Below, piece after piece: positions 23,989-33,223 of a stretch of DNA of 64,000 nucleotides. The notes below the pieces were generated by a model that was given only the letters and a program-made list of their open reading frames with translations, had not been told where the DNA came from and ran no database searches. The stretch is from NCBI GenBank assembly GCA_011525785.1, contig WYBT01000031.1, positions 1 to 64,000 on the forward strand. The letters are read 5' to 3'. This stretch comes from Planctomycetaceae bacterium. Lineage in GTDB: Bacteria; Planctomycetota; UBA1135; GCA-002686595. How positions within the stretch are numbered: the first letter of the stretch is position 1; every line of letters starts with the position of its first letter. The position numbers and the translations under genes are program-made.

Positions 23989-25784
23989 CGTCGCTCCTCG
24001 AGGTTGCGCCCGTCGCTCTGCACGACCAGCTCGGTGAAGGTGTTGAGGTTCGCGATGCCGCCCAGGAAGTGGTCGAGCACGCGCGAGAACAGGTGCCGGC
24101 CCGTGGCGCTCAAACGCGCCGGGTCGAGCCGCACGGTGATCTCCAGCCCGCGCGCAACGCCCGGTTGGCCGCCGGCCACGACGCGCATCGCCTTGGGACG
24201 GCTCGAGACGTCGCGCACGCTCTCGATCACGTTGCGGTTCTCGGGCGCGAGCACCGTCGAGTACAGCGCGAGCGCCTCGCGCAGGGACGCGGAGGCGTCG
24301 GCGCCGCTGGCGAAGGCGCCTTGTCCCAGCGCGAGATGCGCGACGAGCTTCCACAGCGCCGCGCGGCCGCGCGCGGGCCGCAACGTCTTGGTCGGCGGAA
24401 CCAAGCAGCGGATCGAGCGCACCTGTCCGCCGCCTTCGGCGAAGTACAGGCGCGGCTGGTCGCCGCCGAACGGGAGCAGCGCGGGCAGATCGCGGTTGGT
24501 GCAAGTCGTCTCGAGGTTGAGCACCCAGTCGTCGAGCGTTGTCGCGAGCCCTTCGACGTCCACCAGCGTCAGGTAGGCCTCGCGTCCGGCCTCGGCGGCG
24601 CCGCTCACGTCGCCGGCCTCCTCGCGACGCAGCGTGTAGTAGACCGCGTCCTCTTGCTCGCGCCCGCCGTGCCGAACGTCGTAGAGCGGCAGGCAGCGCA
24701 GGCTGCGGCCGTCGCGCGAGTGCGCGCTGACCGCATCGATCGAGTAGACCTCGTTCGCCAGCGGCTCGCGCGCGTCGGGGACCACGTGCAGCTCGGCCTC
24801 GCGCTGCGTCACGACGATCGGCTCCGCGCGCTTCTTGAACAGGTTCACGATCGGCGTGCAGCCCAGCGTGAAGCTCTCGGCGTCGATGCTCGGCTGGAGC
24901 TCCGGAGCGACGCTGTCGAAGAGCAGGAAGATCTCGAGCGTGTCGCTGTAGTTCGCCAGGCGCTCGCGCGGGATGCCGACCAGGTCGACGAAGTGGTGCT
25001 TGGCGGGAAAGGCCAGGAATTCGGCCAGGATGCGGTGTGCGAGCGAGGAGCGCCCCGAGTAGGGCAGCAATCCCTCGTCGGGGCCGAAGCCCACCGGCCG
25101 CAGCGCGCTCGGCGGCAACACGATCGGCGCGGGATCGTTCGGGCGCTGCGCGATCACGATCTCGAGCAGGTTCTCGAACAGCCGGCCGTAGAGCTCGCCG
25201 ACGCGCGAAGGCTGCCCGCGCAGGAAGAAGCGCAGGCTGTCGGGCGCGAGCTTTTGGAAGCCGTCCGCTTTGGTCTTGGTGCGCAGCGAGATCTGGATCG
25301 CGCTCGCGGCCGCGCCGGCGCGCGGCGTGCGCGGCACGGGCAGAGGCGAGCTGAACATGCGCGCGCCCGCGACGCGGAAGGGCCAGACCGTCACCGGATA
25401 GGCCGTGCGGAAGCGACAGACCGAGCCGTGCGCGCGATCGGTCTCGAGCTGGGCGCCGGCCTTCACCAGACTCGGCGCGGTGGCCTCGGGGTCGCCCTCG
25501 AAGCGCACGATCGACATCGAGGGCATCGGCGCGAGCAGGTGCGGGTGCGTGACCGACAGGAACGCGTCGACCAGCTCGGGGAAGTCGTCGTCGAGCTTGG
25601 CGCGCGTGCGGGCGTTGAGGAACGCGACCGACTCGATCAGGCGCGCGACGTGCGGGTCCTCGACGGCGTCGGCGCCCAGGCGCAGCCGCCCGGCGATCTT
25701 GGGGTGCGCCTTGGCGAACTGCGCGCCCATCTGGCGCAGGAAGCCCAGCTCGCGCTCGTAGTAGGAGAGCAGGTCGTCGGACAT
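23952..25784 (-). CDS. tssF: T6SS baseplate protein TssF
   Basis: 610 residues, the usual length. It opens with MSDDLLSYYERELGFLRQMG, a family hallmark, followed by AHPKIAGRLRLGADAVEDPH and FLNARTRAKLDDDFPELVDA. Later conserved stretches include HHFVDLVGIPRERLANY and FTLGCTPIVNLFKKRAEPI. TssF is the main wedge component of the baseplate in the cytoplasm, contacting TssG, TssE and the TssK adaptor. The 3' end overlaps tssG, and the gene begins 10 bp after tssE, indicating translational coupling within the operon. Confidence 0.95.
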   Translation of the reverse strand: MSDDLLSYYERELGFLRQMGAQFAKAHPKIAGRLRLGADAVEDPHVARLIESVAFLNARTRAKLDDDFPELVDAFLSVTHPHLLAPMPSMSIVRFEGDPEATAPSLVKAGAQLETDRAHGSVCRFRTAYPVTVWPFRVAGARMFSSPLPVPRTPRAGAAASAIQISLRTKTKADGFQKLAPDSLRFFLRGQPSRVGELYGRLFENLLEIVIAQRPNDPAPIVLPPSALRPVGFGPDEGLLPYSGRSSLAHRILAEFLAFPAKHHFVDLVGIPRERLANYSDTLEIFLLFDSVAPELQPSIDAESFTLGCTPIVNLFKKRAEPIVVTQREAELHVVPDAREPLANEVYSIDAVSAHSRDGRSLRCLPLYDVRHGGREQEDAVYYTLRREEAGDVSGAAEAGREAYLTLVDVEGLATTLDDWVLNLETTCTNRDLPALLPFGGDQPRLYFAEGGGQVRSIRCLVPPTKTLRPARGRAALWKLVAHLALGQGAFASGADASASLREALALYSTVLAPENRNVIESVRDVSSRPKAMRVVAGGQPGVARGLEITVRLDPARLSATGRHLFSRVLDHFLGGIANLNTFTELVVQSDGRNLEERRWKPRAGTRPLV

Positions 25785-25794
25785 GGAGCGGCGG

Positions 25795-26280
25795 CTAGAG
25801 GCGCACGTGGAAGCTGCGGGTGAGCGGGTCGACGCGCGAGTCGAGCGTCAGCGACTCGGGCGCGGGCTCGGCGTGGACCAGGGCCTCGATGCGAAAGTGC
25901 AGCGTGCGGTCGGTGCGTTCGCTGTCGTCGATGGCCACGACCTTCACGTTCTTGAAGCGCGGTTCGTTCGCCTTCAGCGCGGCCTCGATGAGCTTCAAGT
26001 GCTCCGTGCGGCGCTTGCGCGTCGCGAGGTTGGCGCCCGAGAAGTCCGGTGCGCCGTACTCGTAGCTCGAGCGGCGCAGCTCGGCCAATTCCGGCGGCGC
26101 GGCCAGGAAGCGCACGCGCGTGTTGAGCAGGTTCTCGACGTCGCGGCGGATCGAGGCGCGGAACTCGCGCTCGAACTGCGCTTCGCCCAGCGGCGCCTCG
26201 CGCGACGCTTCGGGGCTGTCGTCGAGCAATCGGTCGAGCACCGAGAGCAGGAGCGGCCGCGCGGAAGAGGATCGTGCCAT
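25795..26280 (-). CDS. tssE: T6SS baseplate protein TssE (gp25-like)
   Basis: 161 residues. It has the gp25/lysozyme-like fold signature of TssE: SVLDRLLDD near the start, IRRDVENLLNTRVRFLAAP in the middle and IEAALKANEPRFKNVKVVAI towards the end. TssE initiates sheath assembly at the baseplate wedge and contacts TssB/TssC. It is 16 bp downstream of tagJ and 10 bp upstream of tssF. Nothing unusual is seen. Confidence 0.92.
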   Translation of the reverse strand: MARSSSARPLLLSVLDRLLDDSPEASREAPLGEAQFEREFRASIRRDVENLLNTRVRFLAAPPELAELRRSSYEYGAPDFSGANLATRKRRTEHLKLIEAALKANEPRFKNVKVVAIDDSERTDRTLHFRIEALVHAEPAPESLTLDSRVDPLTRSFHVRL

Positions 26281-26296
26281 CGGAGCGCGGGGCGGC

Positions 26297-27103
26297 TCAG
26301 CCCTTGAACACGATCTCGCGGACTTCCAGCACCGTGCGCGGCGTCTCGTCGAACACGAACGTGCGCAGTCCCACGCCGGTCACGGGCTCGTTCTCGCCGC
26401 CGATCCAGTCCGTGCGCCGTCCCAGGCGCGCCGCGTCGTCGACTTCGCCGCGCACGGGCGCGTAGGTGGTCGGCACGTAGACCTTGCCGTCGGGCCCGCC
26501 GCGCACGCTGACCTCGGCCGGGCGCCAGAGCAGATCGCGCGGCCGCACGGGCTTGTCGAACACGATTCCAGCGATGCTCTCGAACGGCACCCACATCAGC
26601 TTGCCGGTGCTGGTGAGCACCTCGAGCACGCCGGCGCACACGTCGTCTAGATCGCGCAGGTCCGTGAACGGCGCGCCGTCGCAGGTTCCCGCGCAGCGCA
26701 CGCGCGCGGCTTCGGCCTGCTCGATGCACTCGGCCGCGGCCGCTCCGTCGCCCGCGCGCAGCAGCGTGAGCGCCTGGAGCGACGAGCGCACCGCCGGGCC
26801 CGGCGCCGCGAGGAACTCCGGCGCGCGACCTTGGCGATGGACCTCCTGGCGCGTGCGTTCGGCGCGGATCAACTGGCGGTACAGCGCCAGGCCCGGCGAG
26901 GCCGCGCTGTCGAGCTTGGAGAGCGCCTCGAGCTGCGCGTCGGCGCGGTCGAGCTCGCCCTTGATGCACAACAGCTCGGTCAAGAAGCCGCGCACGTCGA
27001 AGTCGCGCGGGCTCTTCTTGACCTCCTGGGTGACGGCCTCGATGGCGGCGTCGAGCTGACCGCGGGCGTAGAAGTCCGATGCGCTGAGGGCGGGGGCGGT
27101 CAT
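26297..27103 (-). CDS. tagJ: TagJ/ImpE family T6SS accessory protein
   Basis: 268 residues. The N-terminal half is helical and TPR-like (FYARGQLDAAIEAVTQEVKK), and the C-terminal half carries ImpE hallmarks: FTDLRDLDDVCAGVLEVLTS, GKLMWVPFESI, RPRDLLWRPAEV and WIGGENEPVTGVGLRTFVFD. TagJ binds the sheath subunit TssB and modulates ClpV-driven disassembly in systems where it occurs; it is not essential in all of them. Position between impD and tssE matches impE in the Rhizobium imp operon. It gives a useful subtype marker for this cluster. Confidence 0.9.
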   Translation of the reverse strand: MTAPALSASDFYARGQLDAAIEAVTQEVKKSPRDFDVRGFLTELLCIKGELDRADAQLEALSKLDSAASPGLALYRQLIRAERTRQEVHRQGRAPEFLAAPGPAVRSSLQALTLLRAGDGAAAAECIEQAEAARVRCAGTCDGAPFTDLRDLDDVCAGVLEVLTSTGKLMWVPFESIAGIVFDKPVRPRDLLWRPAEVSVRGGPDGKVYVPTTYAPVRGEVDDAARLGRRTDWIGGENEPVTGVGLRTFVFDETPRTVLEVREIVFKG

Positions 27104-27133
27104 GGGCGTGATTCTCGGGGGAAAACGGGCGTT

Positions 27134-28624
27134 TCAGCGGCTGCCGGCGATCTCGGTGACCAGCTTGAGCGAGGTCGAGAGCTCGTCGAGCTGGAAGTGC
27201 GGCCGCAGGTGGATCACGGACGAGTAGCAGCCGGGCTTGCCGGCGATTTCGCGCACCGCCACGGCGATGTCGCGCAACGGCTGGCGCGCCTGGACTTCGA
27301 TCGCGGCGTCTTCGTTCGACACTGCGTAGCCGCGCAACCAGCCGTCGAGCAGCTTCTCGAGCTCTTCGGCGCTGGTGTACGAGCCCGCGCGGTCGCGGCC
27401 GATCATCTTGATCGTGTGCGCGAAGCGCGAGACGCAGAAGGTGTACTGCAGCATCGACGCGAGCCGGGCGCTCGCGCGCGCTTGCTCTTGCGTGAGGTTC
27501 TTGGGGCTGTGCAGCGAGGGCGTCGAATAGAACGCCGCGTGCGCCGAGCCATGGCAGGCGGACAGCGCGATCAGGCCCTGGTCGGCGAAGTTCTTCTCCT
27601 GCAGGTCGCTGATCACGACGTCGACCGGCGGCGCGACGACGTGCGCGCGGCTGTCGGTGTCGAAGCCCAGCGCGGGCAGGTCGGTCACCAGTCCGCCGCT
27701 CTCCACGCCGCGCTCGACGCCGCGGATCGAAGCGAGCCAGCCGGTGCTCTCGAAGGCGCGGATCAGCACGGCGCCGAAGGCGTACACCGCGCTGGACCAC
27801 AACAGGCCCGAGAGGTCGGAGTCCGAGGTCTCTTCGCGGTAGCGGAACCCGTCGGCGCGGCGCACGTCGTCGCGCCACGGAGCGCGCATCAGTACGCGCG
27901 GCGCGACCAGCCCCAGAAAGCGCGCGTCGTCGCTCTCGCGCAGCGAGTTCCAGCGCAGGTACTCCTGGCTCTGGAACAGGCGCGAGAGTTCGAGCGGGCG
28001 CGAGAGCTCGTGGAAGTGATCGAGGCCCAGCAGCGCGGGGTGCATGGCCACGATGGCCGGCGCGAAGGCGGCTGAAGCGACTTGCGCGAGGCCCTTGAGC
28101 ACGCCGATATCGTCGACGGGCTGGTCGGCGCGCGGGCGGTGCGCGACGAAGTAGTCGCACAGCAGCACGCCGAAGGGCTCGCCGCCCGGAGTGCCGAACT
28201 CGTCGCTGTAGACCTTCTTGAACAGCTGCGACTGGTCGAACTCGATCGCGCGCTCGAAGTCGCGCGCCAGCTCGCGCCAGCTCGTGCTCAGCATGCGGAT
28301 GCGCACGTCGCGGCGCGTGGCTTCGCGCGACACCAGGTGTTCGAGCCCGCGCCACGAGCCTTCGAGCGCCTGGAAGCGCGCGTGGTGGAGGATCGCATCG
28401 AGCTGGCGCGAGAGGCGCCGGTCGAGCTCGGCGATGGTCAGCGTGAGCGACGTGACCAGTTGCTCGCGCGTGGCAGCGGGCCCCAGGTCGGCGAGCTCGA
28501 TCCACAGCGCCAGCGCCTGCTGCCAGCGCGGCTCGGCGAGCAGTGCATCCAGGCTCGCCGCCGCTTGCGTCTGGCGCGCGGCGGTGGCCTGGAGCACGTC
28601 GGAGAAGAAGTCGGAGCGCATCAT
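27134..28624 (-). CDS. TssC paralogue (ImpD-type, EvpB family)
   Basis: 496 residues, homologous along its length to the adjacent Tss[17 protein letters not shown], the [10 protein letters not shown] loop near residue 150, SLRESDDARFLGLVAPRVLM and the C-terminal FAHTIKMIGRDRAGSY all have counterparts there. It lacks TssC's N-terminal acidic/Ser extension. The imp operon has the same B-C-D order (impB, impC, impD). The paralogue's role is unclear: a minor sheath subunit, a sheath cap or a nonpolymerising regulator are possible. Both copies seem intact. An MM start leaves one-codon ambiguity. Confidence 0.88.
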   Translation of the reverse strand: MMRSDFFSDVLQATAARQTQAAASLDALLAEPRWQQALALWIELADLGPAATREQLVTSLTLTIAELDRRLSRQLDAILHHARFQALEGSWRGLEHLVSREATRRDVRIRMLSTSWRELARDFERAIEFDQSQLFKKVYSDEFGTPGGEPFGVLLCDYFVAHRPRADQPVDDIGVLKGLAQVASAAFAPAIVAMHPALLGLDHFHELSRPLELSRLFQSQEYLRWNSLRESDDARFLGLVAPRVLMRAPWRDDVRRADGFRYREETSDSDLSGLLWSSAVYAFGAVLIRAFESTGWLASIRGVERGVESGGLVTDLPALGFDTDSRAHVVAPPVDVVISDLQEKNFADQGLIALSACHGSAHAAFYSTPSLHSPKNLTQEQARASARLASMLQYTFCVSRFAHTIKMIGRDRAGSYTSAEELEKLLDGWLRGYAVSNEDAAIEVQARQPLRDIAVAVREIAGKPGCYSSVIHLRPHFQLDELSTSLKLVTEIAGSR

Positions 28625-28694
28625 CGCTGGGCTCCGGATGCGCGCGCCCTGGCGCGGGTCGTTCGTCGGGGCGCGCGCATGGGTCCGTCGCTCG

Positions 28695-30197
28695 TTACTT
28701 CGCGACCGGGATGCGAGCGACCAGGCGCATCGACGCCGTGAGCTCTTCCATCTGCAGCCACGGACGCAAGTACGCGACCGCGTTGTAGACGCCCGGCTGT
28801 CCCGGCACTTCCTTGACCTCGACCTTGGCGTCGGCGAGCGGGTACTTGGCCTTCATCTCCTGGCTCGCGCGCTCATCCCCGGTCACGTAGTTCTTCAGCC
28901 AGTTGTCGAGCCAGCGCTCGCAGTCCTTGGCCTCCATGAACGAGCCGATCTTGTCGCGGCCCATCACCTTCAAGTAATGCGCGAAGCGCGAGGTGGCCAT
29001 GATGTACGGCAGGCGCGCCGAGATGGCCGCGTTCGCGGTCGCATCGGGCGTGTCGTACTTCTTGGGCTTCTGCGTGGTCTGCGCGCCGAAGAACACGGCG
29101 TAGTCGGTGTTCTTGTAGTGGCACAGCGGCAGGAAGCCGAGCTTGGAGAGCTCTGCCTCGCGCCGATCGGTGATGCCGATTTCGGTCGGGCACTTGCTGT
29201 CCGCGTCGCCCGAGTCGCTGGTGAACACGTGCGTCGGCAGGCCCTCGACCTTGCCGCCGCCTTCCGCGCCGCGGATCGCGGTGCAGAAGCCCGACTCGGC
29301 GAAGGCCTTGGTCAGCGTCGTGCCCATGACGTACGCCGCGTTCATCCAGCAGTAGTCGTCGTGACCCATCTCCTTGCCGCGACCCTTCTTGTCCTGCGGC
29401 GCTTCCTCGAAGCCGAACTCCTCGACGGGCGCAGTCGCCGCGCCGTACGGCAGGCGCGCGAGCACGCGCGGCATGGTCATGCACACGAAGCGCGAATCGT
29501 CCGACTCGCGGAACGAGCGCCACTTCTGGTACTCGGCGGTCGAGAAGATCTTCTCGAGGTCGCGCGGCTTGCTGAGCTCCTCCCAGCTCTGGAAGCCGAA
29601 CAGGCCCGGCGCCGGCGCCGTCACGAACGGGCAGAAGCTCGCCGCGGCGATGCTGCTCATGCCCTGCAGCAGGCTCAGGTCCTCGGGGTGATTCGAGAAC
29701 TCGTAGTCGCCGATCAGCGCGCCGTAGGGCTCGCCGCCGGGCGTGCCGAACTCGTTCTCGTAGAGCTTCTTGAAGGTCGTGCTCTGGTCGAACTCGCTGG
29801 CCTTGTCGAGGTCCTTGAACAGCTCGCGCTTGGAGATGTCGAGCACCTTGATCTTGAGCGTGGCGCTGGTCTCGGAGTTCATCACCAGGTGGTGCAGGCC
29901 GCGCCACGAGCCCTCGAGCTTCTTGAACTCGGGCGAGTGCATCACCGCCGCGAGTTGTTGCGAGACCAGCTGGTCGAGGCCCTTGATGGCGCCTTCGAGC
30001 GTCTGGCCCAGGTTCTTGCTCCAGCTCACCGTGCCGCGCAGCGCTTCCTGCGTCAGCGTCTTGAGCAACTCCTCCGTGCGCGAACGCTCGGTTTGCTTGG
30101 TGGCCTTGATGGCGGCCTCGAGCAGGCTCGGCGCCGCGTCGGCGGCTTCCGCCGACTGCGCCTGGCTCGAAGATTGGGATTGGGCTTCGCCGGTCAT
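28695..30197 (-). CDS. tssC: T6SS contractile sheath large subunit TssC
   Basis: 500 residues. Family motifs include [76 protein letters not shown] and [16 protein letters not shown]. TssC with TssB polymerises into the contractile sheath that drives the Hcp tube. The first 25 residues are Ser/Gln/Ala-rich. A good Shine-Dalgarno (GAGGAGC, 7 nt upstream of the ATG at 30197) supports the start. tssB ends 32 bp upstream. Of the two TssC-like genes this one is the canonical sheath subunit. Confidence 0.95.
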   Translation of the reverse strand: MTGEAQSQSSSQAQSAEAADAAPSLLEAAIKATKQTERSRTEELLKTLTQEALRGTVSWSKNLGQTLEGAIKGLDQLVSQQLAAVMHSPEFKKLEGSWRGLHHLVMNSETSATLKIKVLDISKRELFKDLDKASEFDQSTTFKKLYENEFGTPGGEPYGALIGDYEFSNHPEDLSLLQGMSSIAAASFCPFVTAPAPGLFGFQSWEELSKPRDLEKIFSTAEYQKWRSFRESDDSRFVCMTMPRVLARLPYGAATAPVEEFGFEEAPQDKKGRGKEMGHDDYCWMNAAYVMGTTLTKAFAESGFCTAIRGAEGGGKVEGLPTHVFTSDSGDADSKCPTEIGITDRREAELSKLGFLPLCHYKNTDYAVFFGAQTTQKPKKYDTPDATANAAISARLPYIMATSRFAHYLKVMGRDKIGSFMEAKDCERWLDNWLKNYVTGDERASQEMKAKYPLADAKVEVKEVPGQPGVYNAVAYLRPWLQMEELTASMRLVARIPVAK

Positions 30198-30204
30198 GTT
30201 CGTA

Positions 30205-30211
30205 GCTCCTC
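30205..30211 (-). promoter_or_regulatory. Shine-Dalgarno of tssC
   Basis: The minus strand carries GAGGAGC 7 nt before the tssC ATG. It fixes the start of the major sheath subunit and suggests strong translation. Confidence 0.6.
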
Positions 30212-30229
30212 GTGCGTGGGGGTGCGGGC

Positions 30230-30736
30230 CTACTTCTTCTCGCCGTCGACGCCCAGGTCACGTCCGAGCCGCTTGAGCTCGTCGGTGTTCTTGAGCACCT
30301 TCTCGAGGATCTCTTCGAGGTCCTCCGAGCGATCGACCTTCGACACCAGGTCCGAGAGCTTCGCGCGCGTCTCGAGCAGCTTCTTCAGCGCCGGCACCTG
30401 CTCGGCGACCTTGGCGGGCGAGAAGTCCTCGAGCGACTTGAAGGCCAGGTCGACCTGCATCTGGCTCTTGTCGCCGGCCAGCGTGTTCTCGACCTTGAAG
30501 TGCAGCTCGGGCGCGGTCTTGGCGAGCACCTCGTCGAAGTTGTCGCGGTCGATCTGCGTGAACTTGCGGTCCTTGAGCGGCTTGAGCGGCTGCGTGGGGT
30601 TGCCGCTGAAATCGCCGAGCACGCCGACGACGAAGGGCAGCTCGCGCTGCACGGCGGCGCCGCCGGTCTCGACCTCGTAGCTGATGTGGACGCGCGGCTT
30701 GCGCACGCGCTCGAGCTTCTTGTGGACGCTTCCCAT
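30230..30736 (-). CDS. tssB: T6SS contractile sheath small subunit TssB
   Basis: 168 residues, the normal length. Conserved TssB stretches: [60 protein letters not shown] and [20 protein letters not shown]. It pairs with TssC to form the sheath. The C-terminal helix (about 120-168), which includes the region recognised by ClpV in other systems, is Lys/Glu/Asp-rich here. It lies 39 bp after tssA. Confidence 0.95.
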   Translation of the reverse strand: MGSVHKKLERVRKPRVHISYEVETGGAAVQRELPFVVGVLGDFSGNPTQPLKPLKDRKFTQIDRDNFDEVLAKTAPELHFKVENTLAGDKSQMQVDLAFKSLEDFSPAKVAEQVPALKKLLETRAKLSDLVSKVDRSEDLEEILEKVLKNTDELKRLGRDLGVDGEKK

Positions 30737-30775
30737 GGTGGTTTCTCGGGGCCGTCGTTGCGGAGGGGGTTGGGG

Positions 30776-31891
30776 TTATTGCTCGGTGTTCGGCGGGCGG
30801 ATGCCCGTCATCATCTGGTAGGTGGAGCGCGAGCCCGAGTCCGGGATCAGCTCCTCGATCAACTCGTGCAGGGGCAGGTTGCCCCAGCGGATCGCCTGCT
30901 CGACGAGGTAGGCGATCGGCGAGTGCGGCTCGGCGCGGCGGTAGTACTCGGCCACCGTCTTGAGCATGCGCAGCGCGTCCTCGCGCGAGCGGATCGGCCC
31001 GCTGGGCGCGGCCGCGGCGGCGCCGCCCGTGTTGACGCTCGCGCTCTCACCGGCGGCCTGCGGCGCTTGCGCCTGCGGCTCGCTCTGCAGCACTTCGGCC
31101 GCCACGTACTTCAGCACGTCCGCGGCGCGCCCCAGGGCGTCGGCGATGCGCGTCGAAGGCGGCGCGAAGTGGCCGCAGCGCTGCTCGAGCGCCTGATTCA
31201 GCGCGTCGAACGCCGCGCGACACTCTTCGAGGTCGGAAGACAGCTCGCGGAACGACTCCGCGCCAGCGGCGTGCGCAGCGCGGCGGAACTGCTCGAGCGT
31301 GGGCGCGCCCGCGGCGACGCGCTGTTGGCGTTGCTCGCCCTCTTCGATGCGCTCGAGTTCGCTGGCCTGGTGGTAGTGCCAGGCGCTGAACGGTCCGACG
31401 CCGTCGCTCGCGCCGGTCAGCGGCACGAGGCTGATCGGTGCGATCAGCGTGCCTTCGGCATCCTCGCCATTGAGGCCCGTGAGCGGCGCCACGCGCGTCG
31501 ACTCGCCGTCCTCGTCGGGCTGCGGGTGCAGTCCGTCCCAGTAGCGCTCGACCCAACCGTGCACGAGCTTGAAGCCGTCGCGCAGGCCGGCGAAGCCGTG
31601 CTCGCGCACCAGGGCTTCGATCCACCAGCCGGCGACCTCGAGATCCTTGGCCTGTTCGCTGAGCAGCTTGGGCGCGAGCTCGAGCACCACCGACCAGTCG
31701 GGCGCCGTCGCGTTCGCGTCGTCGCCGTGCAACGCCTGTCGCTCCGCGGCGCGCGCTGCGGCGCGAGCGTCCTTGATGCGGTAGTAGAGCGAACCCGGGT
31801 CGGGGTCCAGGCGGACGTTCACCCCCGCGGGCGCCGCGTCGGAGATCGGCGCGAGCAGGGCTTCGAGGGGGATCGTTTCGGCCGTGGCCAT
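30776..31891 (-). CDS. tssA: T6SS assembly protein TssA (ImpA N-terminal domain)
   Basis: 371 residues from the ATG at 31891. The ImpA_N domain is at about 8-130 (LLAPISDAAPAGVNVRLDPD, WVERYWDGLHPQPDEDGEST, RVAPLTGLNGEDAEGTLI). A helical middle section follows, and the C-terminus (AEPHSPIAYLVEQAIRWGNL ... MMTGIRPP) is the short conserved end typical of the ImpA/TssA1 type. TssA primes sheath polymerisation at the baseplate. The frame is open far upstream through tagF, but the Met at 31891 begins the family homology. A 110-bp gap to tagF holds nothing recognisable. Confidence 0.93.
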   Translation of the reverse strand: MATAETIPLEALLAPISDAAPAGVNVRLDPDPGSLYYRIKDARAAARAAERQALHGDDANATAPDWSVVLELAPKLLSEQAKDLEVAGWWIEALVREHGFAGLRDGFKLVHGWVERYWDGLHPQPDEDGESTRVAPLTGLNGEDAEGTLIAPISLVPLTGASDGVGPFSAWHYHQASELERIEEGEQRQQRVAAGAPTLEQFRRAAHAAGAESFRELSSDLEECRAAFDALNQALEQRCGHFAPPSTRIADALGRAADVLKYVAAEVLQSEPQAQAPQAAGESASVNTGGAAAAAPSGPIRSREDALRMLKTVAEYYRRAEPHSPIAYLVEQAIRWGNLPLHELIEELIPDSGSRSTYQMMTGIRPPNTEQ

Positions 31892-32001
31892 GGGTGGAGT
31901 CGGGAGGGGACGGGGCTCGCGCGCCGCGCCCGTGGGGAGCGCGGGAGCGCGAGTTGGATCGTAGCTCGGATCGAAAAGTGCGAAGGTCGCTCGCGCGCGC
32001 G

Positions 32002-33207
32002 TCAGCGCACGCGACTGCGCAGCGAGAGGAACGCGCCGCGCAGCGACTCGGAGAGCGCCGGCGCCTGCTCGGGCGACGGACCTGCGCCGGCGGCCGTGCG
32101 ACCCTCGGCAGGGCACAGGTCGCCGGGCAGGCGCGCGCGTCCGGCCTGCGGGGCGCGCAGCCAGATCGCGTCGGCGGGAGACGGTGTGGCGCGAAAGATC
32201 GTCACGAAGGCGGGCGTGGTTGCGCCGGCGCTCGCGTCGGCAGGCGCCGCGCCAGCCGCGTCGCTCGGCGCGGCGAACGGGTTGTCGCTCGCGCTCGTGC
32301 TCGCGAACGGATCGGAGCTCGCTTCGCCGAAGGGGTTGGCCTCCGCGGACGGCGGCGCGGCGAAGGGATCGGGCGCGGGCGCGAAGGGATCGGCGGCCGG
32401 CGCGAAGGGATCGCTCGAGGACGAGAACGACGACGAATACGAGGAGCCGAACGGATCGGCGGGCGGCTCGGGCGCGGGCTCGGGCGCAGCCGCCGGCTTG
32501 GGCGGCAACGGGAAGAACAGCGACGGCAGCAGGTCGCGGCCGACGAGGTTGAACTCGACCAGCAGCTTGAGCCAGGCGTGGGCCTGCGGACGCGACGGCA
32601 GGTCGGCGACGAGCGGCAGGCGAATCGGCCCGCGGTGGGCGCTGCGGCGCAGGGATTCGAGCCCGCACAGCGTCTCGAGCAGGCCCTCCTTGCCCTTGCC
32701 GGGCCACAGCGCCGCGAGCCAGACCTCGAAATCGATGCTCTCTGCGGCCGGCGCCTCGAGCGCGGCCACGTCGATCTGCTCGTTGCGCATCTTCGCCAGG
32801 TACGACTGCGCGTCGGAATGCTCTTCGCGTGCGTCGTAGATCGCGTGCAGCCGAGTCCAGATCGCCGCAGCGAGCGGCGCGCCCTGCTCCCAGTCCTCCT
32901 GAACGGGCTTCTTCTTGCGCTCGACGAAGGTCACGAACGGGAACGGCCGCAGCCCGCCGGTGTCGCTCGAAGGCCAGGCCGCGCCGATCAGCGGCGCGCC
33001 CCACGATTCACCGAGCACGAAGGCCGTCGGCCAGGGCAGCGTCAGCGCGTCCTTGGCGTTCGGCGCTTGCGAGAATGCGCGGTCGAGCCAGTCGCGCAGG
33101 GCTTGCCCGGCGCCTTGTCCCGCTCCGATGCGCAGGTAGTCCTTCGCCAGCGGCAGCTTGCCGTAGAGCTGGATCGGGGCCGCTTCCTTGCCGAGGAATG
33201 AGAACAT
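32002..33207 (-). CDS. tagF: T6SS-associated protein TagF (ImpM) with long DPF/NPF-rich tail
   Basis: 401 residues. Residues 1-230 match TagF: APIQLYGKLPLAKDYLRIG, LPWPTAFVLGESWGAPLIGA and GGLRPFPFVTFVERKKKP. TagF represses or tunes T6SS firing post-translationally in Pseudomonas and relatives. The C-terminal 170 residues are atypical: Pro/Ala/Ser-rich low complexity with seven DPF or NPF tripeptides at residues 251, 266, 273, 280, 291, 299 and 309. A helical end follows, SESLRGAFLSLRSRVR. An AGGAG lies 7 nt before the ATG. The gene lies between tssM (16 bp gap) and tssA. Family members as I know them lack this tail, so the full length is about 1.5 times usual. Confidence 0.88.
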   Translation of the reverse strand: MFSFLGKEAAPIQLYGKLPLAKDYLRIGAGQGAGQALRDWLDRAFSQAPNAKDALTLPWPTAFVLGESWGAPLIGAAWPSSDTGGLRPFPFVTFVERKKKPVQEDWEQGAPLAAAIWTRLHAIYDAREEHSDAQSYLAKMRNEQIDVAALEAPAAESIDFEVWLAALWPGKGKEGLLETLCGLESLRRSAHRGPIRLPLVADLPSRPQAHAWLKLLVEFNLVGRDLLPSLFFPLPPKPAAAPEPAPEPPADPFGSSYSSSFSSSSDPFAPAADPFAPAPDPFAAPPSAEANPFGEASSDPFASTSASDNPFAAPSDAAGAAPADASAGATTPAFVTIFRATPSPADAIWLRAPQAGRARLPGDLCPAEGRTAAGAGPSPEQAPALSESLRGAFLSLRSRVR

Positions 33208-33223
33208 CGCGCAACTCCTGGGG

